Source of the DNA: Beverwykella pulmonaria
Taxonomy: Eukaryota > Ascomycota > Dothideomycetes > Pleosporales > Melanommataceae
DNA length: 64,000 nt
Assembly (NCBI GenBank): GCA_001599595.1
Contig: BCHH01000003.1
Coordinates: 2,540,263-2,604,262 of the forward strand
Direction: 5' to 3'
In this document: positions 1 to 11,678 of the stretch, piece by piece
Layout: the number at the start of each line of letters is the position of its first letter
Position numbering within the stretch: position 1 is the first letter of the stretch
Translations under genes and position numbers: made by a program
The notes under the pieces: generated by a model
Databases searched by the model: none
Told to the model about the DNA's origin: nothing
What the model saw: the letters and a program-made list of their open reading frames with translations, nothing else

Positions 1-2426
1 GCAAATAGTCATCTGTTACCATCGTGCCTCCCACTGTACAACCGTGTCACATCCATCCATCCTTTTATCCTCGCTGCTTCAATGCGTGATTACGGCGATA
101 ACGGGCTCGGTTTCGTTTTGTTGCACGCCGGAAGCAGTCTTGCGAAGGCTACGCCGCGCCGAGAAGAGTGAGGCGAGCGATCCAATGAGAAGTCAGCTGA
201 ATGTAAGATCCCAGCGGCCTGGCACACAGTATGGGATGCGAGTCCCTCGCGATAGGATAGGTTGGTTAGTGTGCAATATATAGACACGATGCATAAGTCA
301 AAGATTCGACAGAAGAGAGATTGCGATTGGAGGACCGGCTAATCGGTGCGCAGCTGTATGTTTGATTATATGCGTGACGGTGGTGGGGGAAAGTGGCTGC
401 GGGTGATATTACTCGGCAATACTGTAGGTGCCTAGTGAAACGGCTGATTGGTGGAAAATGTGGGATGGTGATGGTGAAGATGAGGCTCAAGTTTCAAGAT
501 TATGGAAGACGGCGTTGAGATGTGCCGACAAGGCTACCGTGTATTGTCCTTCAAGCAAAGAAGGCAGAAGTCCATAGGCGGTCATTCTTACGACGAAATA
601 TTGGATGGCTTATAGGGGCTGAATTCTGCTGCAATGCCCCAGGAGGAGACGGGTTCCGTCCTCTTCCTTTTTCTTGGCATAGTCATGTACTCCCATGACC
701 AAGGGTTGTGGGTGACACTGCAGCTCATTTGTTCATACATCGGAGATGCGAGCTGTGACACATATCTTGAGATGACAGCTAGAGAAAGTCAAAAATGCTT
801 ATTTGTTTGGTATGATCATCTCCGACATCTCACAAATGCGGCTCAGCAAATTTGCACGAAAGAACCTCGGAGTTCGATAAATATTACTCCCAGGCCGGTC
901 ACAGACCTCCTGGATGCTTCGAACTCCTCCAAAATACGCCGCTCTAGGATTTTATTGCGCTGAAATTGGAAAGGAACTCATGAATGCCCGTAGCTAATTC
1001 CCAATCCATCAGCCCGTTTTCAGCTAGGAACTGCTTTTTGTTGGCGCGATTTCTGAATGTTGTGGGGGAGTAATTCATGCCATGGGTTGAATCACATACC
1101 CTCAGTTCGTTAGAATAACAGTATGATTAAGGGGGTTTTATTTCTAAAAGTGGAACTATGAAAGCTGGCCATATTTTATATTATCAGAGTGAGAAAGTAT
1201 TTGGGGAGGACATAAGGATCTCACACTCATTGTTCCCTAGCATCAAAATCAAGACAAAATTAGTAGGCGGATTATAGTTGCAGCCTTCTTTACTCTCCAC
1301 CAATCTCCGAGACTAATTTTAGGAACAAGACTTCGTTTACCTTTCATCGTTGGAATGATTGTTGTCCTTATCCAGAATATGTCAGTTGCCTGGGCGCAAA
1401 AGCGGCGACATTTTAATTTGATTTATGCAACTGCTTCGTCGGGCGATTTCCTGAACCCATGTGGCAGAATAGGAGGGTGGTGCGATTGCGCTATTGGTGA
1501 ATGTGGACGACTTTCATTATCGCCATCCAAGTTTAGATGCTCAACTGACATGATTCTCTTTTTCTTTCTTTTTGCTTGTTCAGAAGCTATACTAGAAGGG
1601 GCCCTGAAATGCAACCATCTCCGAACATTCATCCAAATCACTATACATGTAAAGTAATTGTTAAACAACTTCGACACCCACTTTCGGCAAGGCAGCCTTA
1701 TAACTCGCTTAGCTTAGCTGCATTAGCTCCCACAGTGGGGGCGCGTGGGGTGCCTTCCCGAAGTCATTATGCGCGTCAACCCTCTGGAAGGACCAACACG
1801 TGGATTTTAACCAAACAAACCCCAGTTCTATGTGCACCAACGGTCGGCTCCACTGTCGCAGAGATCACGATAAGGTTTCCCAACATGCAGGTCCGTTGAT
1901 CCGCGGGACTAATGGTGGAAGTGTGGAGCTTATGTAGACGGCGGGGATGCACACATGGGAAATATTTGGGTTTCATTGATATGAGTTCATAACGTCGTAG
2001 AACTTGAGCTTTGCCCATTTCAAAGGGAATATTATGTTTGAGAGCCATTGGAAATAAGAGATTGTGGCTAGACATGTGTTGAGTTTAAATGAAAGGGAAT
2101 TGTAGATCTGATGCAATGCAACTGGCGTGTGGAGAACAATTTCGTCTGTGAACAAAACCCCGAAGGCACAAAAGGCACTGAGAAGAGAACGCTGTATCAG
2201 CTTACGATGCAACCATAGCATAGTGCGCCAACAGAAATAAATGATCAGACAGAAAGAGGAGGGCGTGTATAATCGTGAGAACCAACCGATCGTATAATGA
2301 AAACGAGGTGATGCATGAAACAAACCCCAGATCCACGTATGTTGCGGAACTTGGGATAGTTACATCTTCCCCGCCCTGAAGTAGAAAGGGAAAAAAATAG
2401 GATATCCGGAACAACACTGAAGGTTG
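1..2426. other. Stretch without a recognised gene
   Basis: Several short open frames exist on both strands (for example 634-963 +), but none shows a domain, signal peptide or codon pattern I recognise, and none joins to a neighbour by a plausible intron. The stretch may hold regulatory DNA or decayed sequence. I cannot support any gene here. Confidence 0.6.
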
Positions 2427-4121
2427 CTATAAACTCATTGCTGTCTGAAAGTAAGACACAAGCAGATGCATATGCTCCGAAGCAATCATTCCAATATTCA
2501 TAACTTTCACATTATGCTCCACAGCATATGGCTTGCCAAAATTGATACGTGATGCTGAATCGAGGGTTTCGCCGTGCGTTGATTCAACTCGGATGGGCAT
2601 TTTTGTGATTCCTTCTCCAAGAAGCAATGCGGGTGGTGGCGTATCTTTGGCTCCGGTGTAAATGATGCCATGATCTACCACTCGAATCCCTCCCTTAAGA
2701 GCTCCTTGTCCCTTATATGTCTGGATTGGGATGCATTGACTAAAGTTTCCCCTGTTGTTGACGACGACAAAGCGTCTGATCTCGGCATAGGCATGTTCAC
2801 CATATGTTACGACACTGAAATGCGTTGATCCACGTGTTTTCCCAGGCGTTATCTGGCCTGCAGGTTCGATCCATAGCATCTTGAATACCTGTGACTAGGT
2901 CAGTACCAAGTGTATCGGTATAGAAGATGGTTGGCGAGAGAAACCTACTCTTCCTCGAATGAAAAAGAATGGTATATGTGGGCCGGTGACTCGCGCATAT
3001 CCTTTTGTTTGTAAGCAAATAACAAATCAAGAAGTAATGGGTCATCATACTGGGATCAAGTTTTTCATTGTCTCTTCCGTCGATTCCAGTCTTTATGTGA
3101 CGGCGAGGATTATTGCTCCCAATGGTACTCTGAATATCTGATGGTAGATCTTGGGGTGGCTGCGATCTATGTGTGCTTGGAGGGGAGTGTGCTGTGCTGT
3201 AGTCCTGTGGCTGTGTAGCGAATGGCGTTTGCTGCTGGTCAACTTGAGGTGTTGGCCAATTAGGGCTTGAAGAAGCAGGATACGCCGGATTATAGCTTGT
3301 CATCCGTGGACCAGATGGTGCATATGGCTGTAGAGTGTGAGACGGCGGCGTACCATAGATATTTGAATAAGGATTTATGTCCTTGTAGCCTTGGGACTGC
3401 GGGTGACTCTGAGACGTTGGCCAATGATAGATTCCAGATGAAGAATACGCTGGATACAAGCTGGTTGGTTGCATCTGAGATGCTGTTGGCAGTGCGTGAG
3501 ATACTATTGGCTGAGCGTGAGGTACCGTTGGCTGACTTTGAGAAGTTGTTGGTTGCATCTGAGATGCCGTCGGCAGTGCGTGAGATACTATTGGATGAGT
3601 GTGAGGTACCGTTGGCTGACTTTGGGAAGTTGTTGATTGCATCTGAGATGCTGTTGGCTGGGCTTGAGACACTGTTGACTGGATTGGAGATGCTGGCTGA
3701 GTGTGAGACACAGTAGGCTGAGCGTAAGATACCGTTACCGATGTCATACATTGAGCAGGCTTCGTGGTATAGCCTTCCTTGGGAGAATGTGCCGTTGTGT
3801 AGCCCAGAGGTTGAATATCAGACGTCGGCTGGGGTGTTCGGGGTACTTCATTCGGGGTTCTGTGGGTGTCAGTTCTTAGGTATATCGGCTATGGCATGGT
3901 GAAGACTTGACATAATCCTTGGAGAAACATGTGGAAAGCACTCACGAACTGGTCTGCGGTATCAAGGCCGTACTTTTATCAGGGGCCCCAGAAGACGAAG
4001 CCCCTGCCTCGCCCGACCAGATATACTCGAGCAGTTTACCATTTTCATCGTAAGAGCAGCAGTAATGGCGCTTGTGCTCATCAGACCAGACCCAGGAGGA
4101 GAATTTGACAGCAGCGGACAT
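2427..4121 (-). CDS. DUF6590 domain protein with heptad-repeat linker
   Basis: Four exons: 4121-3946, 3859-3051, 3001-2949 and 2888-2427, with introns of 86, 49 and 60 nt; frames match at every junction, giving 499 residues. The start was set at 4121 because the frame upstream of it opens on GTG and a TTTAAATA box lies about 65 nt upstream. The N-terminus has the aromatic WVWSDEHKRHYCCSYDENGK segment usual in this family. A Gln/Ser/Thr/Pro-rich linker with 7-residue repeats follows. Residues about 325-495 form the DUF6590 domain, with the motifs LDPRY, FFIRGRVFKMLW, a central PI.TY.GQG-type segment, SRINFGK and VEHNVKVMNIG. DUF6590 has no established function; the fold is common in ascomycete proteins of unknown role. 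It is divergently arranged with the next gene. Confidence 0.85.
3466..3735 (-). repeat. In-gene 21-nt (7-residue) tandem repeat
   Basis: About 13 consecutive units follow the pattern [TI]-[VAT]-[SP]-[HQY]-x-[QLH]-[PS], for example TVSYAQP, TVSQAQP and TASQMQP. One unit is six residues long. A higher-order block of four heptads (28 residues, 84 nt) occurs twice almost identically, so the array has grown by unequal duplication as well as by single-unit steps. Confidence 0.85.
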
Positions 4122-4593
4122 GTTCACCCATTCACGACCGCCAGTCACACTCCATGCACATTCGCTGGCGGGGCATGGCTGGCTATTTAAAGCCACAGCG
4201 GGGTCGTTGGGTCATCACCGGAAGCACGGGACTTGAGCGGAGCCTCTTAATCTTGGAGTCGGGTGGGCTGAAGGCGTGGCGGCAGTACATGAGGTTGAAA
4301 TGAATTCAATACACCAATGGTGTCGTCGCATACTGCACTGATAAGGACCGTGCACCTGGATCCTGCCAGACACATGGGTGAACGCTAATTTAGCGCCTCC
4401 TCGCATGAAGCGGCCGCTAAGTGGGTGGCACCGCACTTCAACTTTCATTCACGATCATCTAACCCTTCGCGCTTCTCTACCCACATCGCGCATTTTCCAG
4501 TACATGCAACGTCTACAATCATATTTAGAGCTTCGTCCGGACCGCATCTAGCCGACAGGTCAGATTCTAGCGTCACCACTCGCTGAAATCATC
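4122..4593. promoter_or_regulatory. Divergent intergenic region
   Basis: This 472-bp stretch separates two genes transcribed away from each other, so it should contain both promoters. The DUF6590 side carries TTTAAATA near 4185-4192. The only open frame inside (4215-4448 -) has no recognisable features. Confidence 0.5.
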
Positions 4594-6372
4594 ATGGAGT
4601 CGGTATAAATTAAAACTTCTTTCAGTCAACTCAGTAGCTGATGCCGAGTTAAGGATGAAGCAGTATTTGATCCAATACTCCACCAAATACAGAGAAGAAC
4701 AGAACAACGGTTACATGACCAACTAGATTCAAATGACCAGGATGGCGGAAAGTTAGACGACAGTCCCCATTCTCCAAATGTCTCGCGATGGTCCGTCAGC
4801 GTATCAGGCTCGGATCAGAGTCCAGCAAAGCAACGACTGCGAGGCATATTAAAGGCCCCTACAGTTCACTTCAAAGAAGTTGATGAAGATCCATCCAACA
4901 CCCCATTAATTCCACCACCACCACCACCACCACCACCACCACCACCGCCAGGTACAAGAATGTTATTCGATACAATACAGCCTGTTCCCCCAGGACCGCC
5001 AGAGAATCTAGACATGTGGGCACCCGCTTCCAACGGCACTGCGCAGATAAATCCCGCTGCGGCGAGACTTTATACAAAGTTCATGGATGCGTTGGCGGAT
5101 TTCGTGTCGATGCAGGGAGATGTAGTTCGATCTAGGGTACAGGTCCAAGAGAAACGCAAGAGAGTGAAACTGTATAGAGAAAATGTATCGAGGTGTGATA
5201 TCGAGTTTGTCGACTACCTGCGGCAATGCAAAGCCGACGGAAGTATGTTGACGGATCCCAGACTTGAAACGCTATTCGAAGCGTCTCAGGCGGCTCGCGA
5301 CGAAGTTGGCCCCGAAGAAGACGACTACGAAAAGCTAGAACTTGAGCTTGGAGCGAGCGAATTTTCTCTAAAAGAGAAGTATGATGCTCTGGAAACACAA
5401 TACGAGAAATTCTTTAAGCTACGCGCAACATCAACCACAAATCAGAGTATGCCTTCAATTATTGAATTTGAACCTGCATCATGGACATCCGACTCGGACG
5501 AACACAATAGAGCAAGGGAAGAACCTAGGCAGTATGGCCTTTTCCATGGAGCCTTTATCGGCGAGAGGGTTGAAGTTGGCCAGCTTCCAATAGTGGGTAC
5601 TGATACGGCGCCCGTTGTGACAAATCAAGATACTACGCCAAATCCAAAGCAAGAATTGCCCAGTGACCTGCATGGCTCTTCTGATCATTCAGACTCGGTG
5701 AGACGAAAAAGGAACAGTATTATTATCCCACTGGTTGAAGGAAATGAACAATATCAAGGAGGCATAATTTCGAATGAGCCAAATAGAACACCACCAGAAT
5801 CTGAAACTCGAGAGGCAAGAATGTCCGATAATCTGAAGGGTATTATGGACCATTATTCATCTCGGGAACTTCCAGGGCAAGATTTTGAAGACTTGAATGT
5901 ATATTACTCCTTCGGCGATGGCGACAACCTGCTCCTTCTTGGTAGTGATACCGATACACAATCTACTCTCAGCGACTATCTGACGAGGTTTGAAAGCACG
6001 CAGAGCCGAGTGAACAGATGGCTTCTCCATAAACTTCGAGTTTCACCACACGAAATGTTTGAGTTGCGAAGAAAGGTCTTAGAGGCACCTCAATCAATAC
6101 CAGACTGGGCCAGCTTAGCGATTGATCTATGGGAGCAAGACACAACAGATAAAGAGTCCGCGCATTCACCGGGTTATCACCATAATGCTGAAGAGCCTTA
6201 TCCGAGTACAAAAGAGCTTCCCGAACGGCACGATCTAAAAAGAAAGGAGAGGGTCTTTTCAAACATAATGGAATGCACCATATGTACTCCCAGATTTACA
6301 GAGCCTAGGCCCTTAATTTTAAAGCATGAACTTTCTGATTTTGAGACAATGGAGGCGGCGGCTACCGTCTAA
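4594..6372 (+). CDS. Unrecognised protein with polyproline run and coiled coil
   Basis: The main exon, 4654-6372, stays open upstream of the obvious ATG at 4960, and that upstream part reads as coding. It includes an ILKAPTVHFKEVDED segment and 13 consecutive prolines (4912-4950). No ATG lies in frame between 4642 and 4960. I therefore propose a mini-exon at 4594-4602 (Met-Glu-Ser) joined through a 51-nt intron, 4603-4653, for about 575 residues; the AAG acceptor is weak, so this start is uncertain. The protein is hydrophilic. Charged, helical segments between roughly residues 130 and 270 suggest a coiled coil (KRKRVKLYRENVSRCDIEF, EKYDALETQYEKFFKL), and the C-terminal half is acidic and Ser-rich. 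There is no signal peptide and no membrane segment. I do not recognise the family. If the mini-exon is wrong, translation could begin at 4960 with 470 residues. Confidence 0.65.
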
Positions 6373-7504
6373 AGGTTTACTTGGTTGGCGGCTTGCTCAT
6401 TTGGAGAGGGAGAATACCCCGAGTTCTTTGATTTAATATCATTTCTCCTTGGGCTCAAATCTCCATACTATTGTCACCCCTGCCGCTTCCTTGAATTACG
6501 ATTCGCATTCCACACCATGTTTCTTGCCGGGGGTTGCGAATAGTGCGAAGGCTTTCGCAAGGGCCATCTCCAAGCTTGCGAGAATTGTTGCTGTGGCGAA
6601 TCCTCCGTGCGAAGGCGACTTGTGTATACCCTCTCCCTTAACGTTCAGTGAAACATTTATACGGCATATACACAATCATCTTGACAAATCCCTACGCCCA
6701 CTAATTCGCTCGGTGGGTTCATCCGGCCTGCATCCTAGGACTCCGAAGTATGCGACTAGCATGGGGTTGCATGTTCACATGCATGCTTTGTGCATAAAGA
6801 GAGGTCATCTGTCTCTTTTCCTGGGAGAGCGAATGGCAAAGCCGGAGCGGAGCCGCATGCACTTCTCGGCCGCGCTTTTACAAAGAGTGGAGCCCGGCAG
6901 ATAGCGAGCGACTCGATCGTGGTGTCTTTTGATCATGCTTCCGGATTTCCCCGAGTATTGATTCAAAAAGTACATTGCCCCTATGTCAATCTTAGGTCCA
7001 GGCGTGAGAAGATTTGATAGCAAGACCTGGCCGAGATCTCGAGATCCTACGAGAGATGGACCTGTGTTGATGTAATCAATTCTCTGTTCTTTGTTTTTTT
7101 AACAGTTACCGGTAGTATCACGCAGTGCCAGCTCTCAACGCTTGAAGTGTAGTGAAAGTGAGCAGAGACATATACACCAACTTATAAGTGTGATCACATG
7201 CCTGTACATCTTCAAGTGGGGCCAGGGCCCCCAGTATGAAAGAAATTTCTTATCAAATTCCCATATATCGAGAAAGACACTTCAATGACTGAGCAATCCA
7301 CGTATCTTACCATTATCTGTTTATGATCGCAAAATGGTTTCAGATTGGCGTGGTACCGATTGTATTTTGAATACTTTGAGTCTTTACGACTGTTCTAAAT
7401 TCAAATCTATAGTGTTAGGCAAATAGACCTACATAATCTCCAAATACTCTGCTCTTCTGTATTATTAAGTGTAGTGTTGGTGAAATCACCGTCTCATTCT
7501 CACT
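6373..7504. other. Stretch without a recognised gene
   Basis: Open frames at 6449-6904 and 6790-7017 overlap one another and look random. I see no domain, repeat or RNA signature. Confidence 0.5.
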
Positions 7505-8850
7505 TCACATGACCCCATTAGCTCTGAGTCGAGGGTATGGCAGATAAGGGACCCGGCACTCTACGTCTAGTTTTTCTACTTGCTCTACCAATGTGACATC
7601 AAATTCATGAACTAGTATATGGATGAGAGACTCGTAGTACGATAGATTGAAGCCTCCAAGACCGTTCTGCTGGTTGAGGAGTTGTTCAGGTCCTTGTGCG
7701 CCTTCTTGCTCTTATGCAGAGTGTTGAGAATTTTCTTATCGCCGGATTACTATGATCTCATGCAAGATTTCTTGTATGTTGATCTGAGCCTCTGGTATAA
7801 AGGCCTGAGGGCCTTCTTGTTGGTAGTTTTCTACAACCTCTCGGAAGAGTTCGTGGATATCCAGTCCAGATTGCCGTGCAGAGTCCCGCGAGCTCTTCCG
7901 TCGGCGGCGCTCCACGACCTCTCGGATAATGCCCTGCACGTCAATTTGAGAAATTTCCAGTACGAGCGCATCATCGCCAAAACTGTATTATTCCATCAGT
8001 TCCTCCACAGTCTGAAGTTCATCGTTTTTAACAACAACTTCCAGTTACACAACCTCCCGTAGATCATCTGAGGCTATCTACCGCTCTAGATCAGCCATCT
8101 TCAACACATAGAAGGTATCTACCGTGCTCTTCCTAAGTGCGAGTTGACGTAGGATTTCTGGCATGGTGAGCAGGAACTCACGGAAAGCAGGCCACTGTGG
8201 TGTGTCCCGGTACCGATCGTTGCTCATCCACCGAAGGCCCCAATCGTTGTTATAGTCTTTGTCGATGACATTCAGCGCCTTGAAAATGCCATGCAGCCCT
8301 TGAAAACTGAGACTTGTTCTCCCTGTTTAAATCCTCTGTGTGGTCGAGAAGCGGCTTAAACCAATTACGGTAGTGCACCAGCTCAGGCTCATTGCGAGTA
8401 ACTATAGCCAACTCTACGATCTTATGGCAAATCTTCAAGAGCTAATTCTGCAGCCAAAAGAAAGCCTTGCGCTCGGCAGAGGCTTTGATGTCAAAAGTCT
8501 AGCGTAGAAGCTCAGCCATGTTTCGGTCAAGGCGGTCATCCCCAGCTCTGAAGCAAGTCTGATGGTAAATTAGGACCGTCTCAAAGTACAACTCCTCGTC
8601 GATGTTGTTGATAAGTGAGGTGTTCTTGTGAAAGGAAGTATAACAGGAGTTGATGATAGGGATATATAAATGATCAAACTTAGGGGTACATAATGTCTTT
8701 ATTTGCTATGCTCTTGTTCCAGCATTGTGTATTGAAAGCATCGGTATGTGCCGGATGAAGGCAGTTTCTCAGAAAAGTAGGGATAATTCATTGCATAGCC
8801 TAGATTAAAGCCCAGCAAATCCACCACGTACTAATCATAAAGAGTAAAAG
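7505..8850 (-). pseudogene. RIP-like decayed gene, family not recognised
   Basis: Read on the minus strand, a long protein-like frame runs from about 8850 to a TGA at 7505-7507. It passes through segments such as YFSEKLPSSGTYR, FDHLYIPIINSCYTSFHKN, NEPELVHYRNWFKPLLDHT, RYRDTPQWPAFREFLLTMPE and QIDVQGIIREVVERRRR. The frame is broken by at least seven in-frame stops, all TAG or TAA and none TGA, and by frameshifts near 8300 and near 8690. Every stop is one C-to-T change from CAG or CAA, which is the CpA-to-TpA signature of RIP. I cannot name the family. RIP usually needs a repeated sequence, so the parent may have been multicopy or part of a mobile element. Confidence 0.6.
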
Positions 8851-8907
8851 ATGCGATACAGAAAGGGAAGAGGAGATGGATAAAGCCTAAAACCTAAAAA
8901 GACAAAG

Positions 8908-8944
8908 GCAGAGCAAAGGCATAGCAAAGGCAGAGCAAAGGCAG
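8908..8944. repeat. 11-bp tandem repeat
   Basis: Just over three copies of GCAGAGCAAAG stand head to tail, the middle copy reading GCATAGCAAAG. The array lies directly upstream of the decayed gene. Confidence 0.8.
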
Positions 8945-9197
8945 CTCTGAGACGCTTACTCACGTGGCATAAGACCATGCATCAAGAAATCTGTACGAAA
9001 CAACGATTTAACTCAATAGTGTGCGAAACCGATGAGTTTGTGCATTATGAGAGTACAATGTAATAGGGCCGTACTCCATTAGAGATAAGCCCGACCAAGT
9101 GTGCAACAAAGACCTCATTTGAGTCTATGTCATCCGCTGGTTGCCTGATGGGCTGTAAGGCGACAGAGCCCTCCGATTTCCGTCCCTATAGTTCCGT

Positions 9198-10219
9198 TCA
9201 GCCTCGCAGTATGGGTGCCCATATCAATGTCCATATCCTGTCCATGTCTGGGTGTTTTATCTTCGATCCTTGGTGTATACCACCACGATGGTCGCGTCTA
9301 GCATTCTCATCCATCGGATAGCGTGGATATCTACGTATGTTTGTTATATTACGAAACCCTAGTGGACTATCATCGTTGGAATTGGATCGTGTCTTTTTCC
9401 TGAAACGTCCAACCGGCGTTAAGATTGTCGGATTTCGCCTATAGACCTGGTCCTCCAAAGGGTTGATTGCGTCTCTGATGACAGTTCTTTTGGTCTTTCC
9501 CGCACGAAGGGCCATGTCGGTCTCCGAAGGTGACTTTGGCCGGTACCACGGTGCCGTATCGCCCATTCAAGGTCATCTCCGCCCTAGATGGTATTGTTGA
9601 AGAGCTGTGCATGTCTTGAGCTTATCCGGGGCGCGTTTGATACTGCATGCAAGCGTGAAGCTGCCGCCACGCCCCTGGCGCGCACACCGGACCCGAACGG
9701 TAGGTTTGAGATCGGTGTTATACAATTCTTGCAGAACTAGCGGGATAGTTTTTCTCCAGGTCAGGCTCGATATGAACTAGTTTCGTTTGCGAAGTGGCGT
9801 CTCCATGCAAGGTTTCAACAACCGTTCGATATATAGGTGCGTCAGGTTGCAGATTCCGATACGCGAACTAACCACCGTTAGAGCAGTATCTGCGGCCCCG
9901 ATTGCGATACTTGTCTTCAGATTACATCAGATATTCTGTCAGCTCAGATATTCGTTGCCGCTGCATATCCGCCCCGGCTGCCAGTCGGTTTTGGAGGTTG
10001 TTGGGTGTGGTCGTACGTCCGCTGTTGTAAATTTTTCTGTTGCTGAATGAAGCACTCGGGGCTAGTATCTCGAATAATAAGGTCACTGTCATCGCTTGCA
10101 ACATGGCACGGGAGGTCATCTCGTCCGCTCAGTTGAAGGCCATCTGCCTGGTCGTAGTACTCGACCTGTGTCTTAGAGTAGTAGTCATATCGAGAGAGGC
10201 CATGGTAAGGTTTGCACAT
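9198..10219 (-). pseudogene. Possible second decayed coding relic
   Basis: Several protein-like minus-strand segments follow each other in different frames. The segment ending near 9944 contains YHGLSRYDYYSKTQVEYYDQ. The next contains NLQNRLAAGADMQRQRISEL, followed by an in-frame TAA, TAG and TAA. The last (9566-9198) is rich in Arg, Asn and Pro. At least one frameshift is needed to join the first two. No domain is recognisable, and I cannot exclude an unannotated gene with introns. Confidence 0.3.
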
Positions 10220-10392
10220 GCTAGTGAGAGGATAGTGGTGCCCAATAGCGAATGCAGAGACTGAGCGGTGGAGAGGGTAGAGTGTGGCATGGTAGAAGGC
10301 TGTTCAATGGTCGCGGATCTAGTAATGGTGCCGCCCCACTTGCCACATTGACGGCGCTTTCCAGGCTGGATTGAGATATGAAGAAGGGTCAA

Positions 10393-11678
10393 GTCGATGT
10401 AAGAAGCCCGTGCACGATTCCCTTCCCGAACGGGCTAGCGTGTTGATTAGAATATTCGCAACGCCCTCCATATTTCATCACAAGAATACTCGCTTTTATC
10501 TCCCTAATCCAACCATCTCGTCTATTGCTTTGAATGTTGGCACGTGTCTAATGTCACAATGGAGAGTGTCAAAGCCTGTGGCCCACTCTTCGGGCGTCCG
10601 AACAACAATACATACGATTCTCAAAGAGACTGCGTGTATTGTTACTCACACCGGAACATCACCCCGGGGCATGTGGCTTCCTTCCGGTAGCTTCAAGGAG
10701 ATTTCGTAGGGCCAGAATGATCACTCTGTTGCCTTCATTCGCGTTGTTGGGTACGGAGGGTGCTGGAACGTCGCTTTCGTTGACTTAAGGGGTTAGCAAG
10801 AAAGCCAACGTGTCCCTGCTCTACTTCTTTGGATGTAGTTGCTGGCGGCATTTTGTGCCTATTCGTTTGTCACAGGATACGACGGGGCAAGGGCGGGGAA
10901 ACGGGTCGTCCTGATTGAGAATTATAAAGTTCGCGACGCGATCATCGTGACAGCTGGTTGACTGCGGCGGGGAGCCTGTGACCACCCAGAGCTGAAAAGG
11001 GACCTGAACCAAAGCAGCGCGTGCAGCCAACACTGAAGTTACCTTCCCAATTACTTCGTTCCCCGGCGATGCGGTTGCTTTCCCCACATCTGTCTTTGAG
11101 ACATCAAGTGTTCACTTGTCATTGTCTTTCCTCATTCTCCTTGCATCGCATTACCTTTAGCCTTAGACCGGTCGTGATTCTCTTTGTTTTTGGCTGTCTC
11201 ATTCAGTCGACCGTCGAAGTTTGTCATGGGAAAGGCGAAGGGGCGCCAGAAAGAAAAAAAGAATAGTATCTAATTCTCGACCAAGATTCCATCGCACGCT
11301 AATGCCAAGTTCCTGGATGGCTTTTGGATGCCACGAGAGCGCGCCGCGTGGCTCCGCTTTATATCCTGGATCTAGGGGCTGCCGGCGGACCGATCTTTGG
11401 TGGTGCGAGGGTGTGAGCCGTGATTGGCTGTGTTCCTTGGATGACTCGCGCCACCATCACGGTTGGCGACCTTGGTGCACCCCATGGCATCTGTGACATC
11501 AGTTGAGACCCTGGATTAATATTTTCGAAAGCATCTATTTAACGAAGGCACCCTTCCATTCTCTAGTTTCTGTTGCAGCGCGCAATATTTTTAGTTTCTC
11601 AAGTTACCCAATGTTTTAAACTTTCCAAACTTCACTACACCCTCTTTCCGCACATTGTTACCCCTGTACATATCAAAC
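10393..11678. other. Intergenic stretch and glucanase promoter
   Basis: No gene is recognised between 10393 and the glucanase start. The last 200 bp are AT-richer, with TCTATTTAAC near 11533 as a possible TATA element and a pyrimidine-rich leader before the ATG. Confidence 0.45.

Noticed and set aside
634..963. 109-codon open frame (+) in the first 2.4 kb
   Set aside because: No domain, no plausible promoter or intron partner, and composition no different from the random frames around it.
3267..3716. 149-codon frame (+) rich in Glu/Leu
   Set aside because: It is the antisense shadow of the DUF6590 heptad repeats; its regularity comes from the repeat on the other strand.
6449..6904. 151-codon frame (+)
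   Set aside because: It lacks recognisable features and overlaps another equally random frame.
8908..8944. CRISPR-like regular repeat
   Set aside because: Units are contiguous with no spacers; it is a simple tandem repeat, and the genome is eukaryotic.
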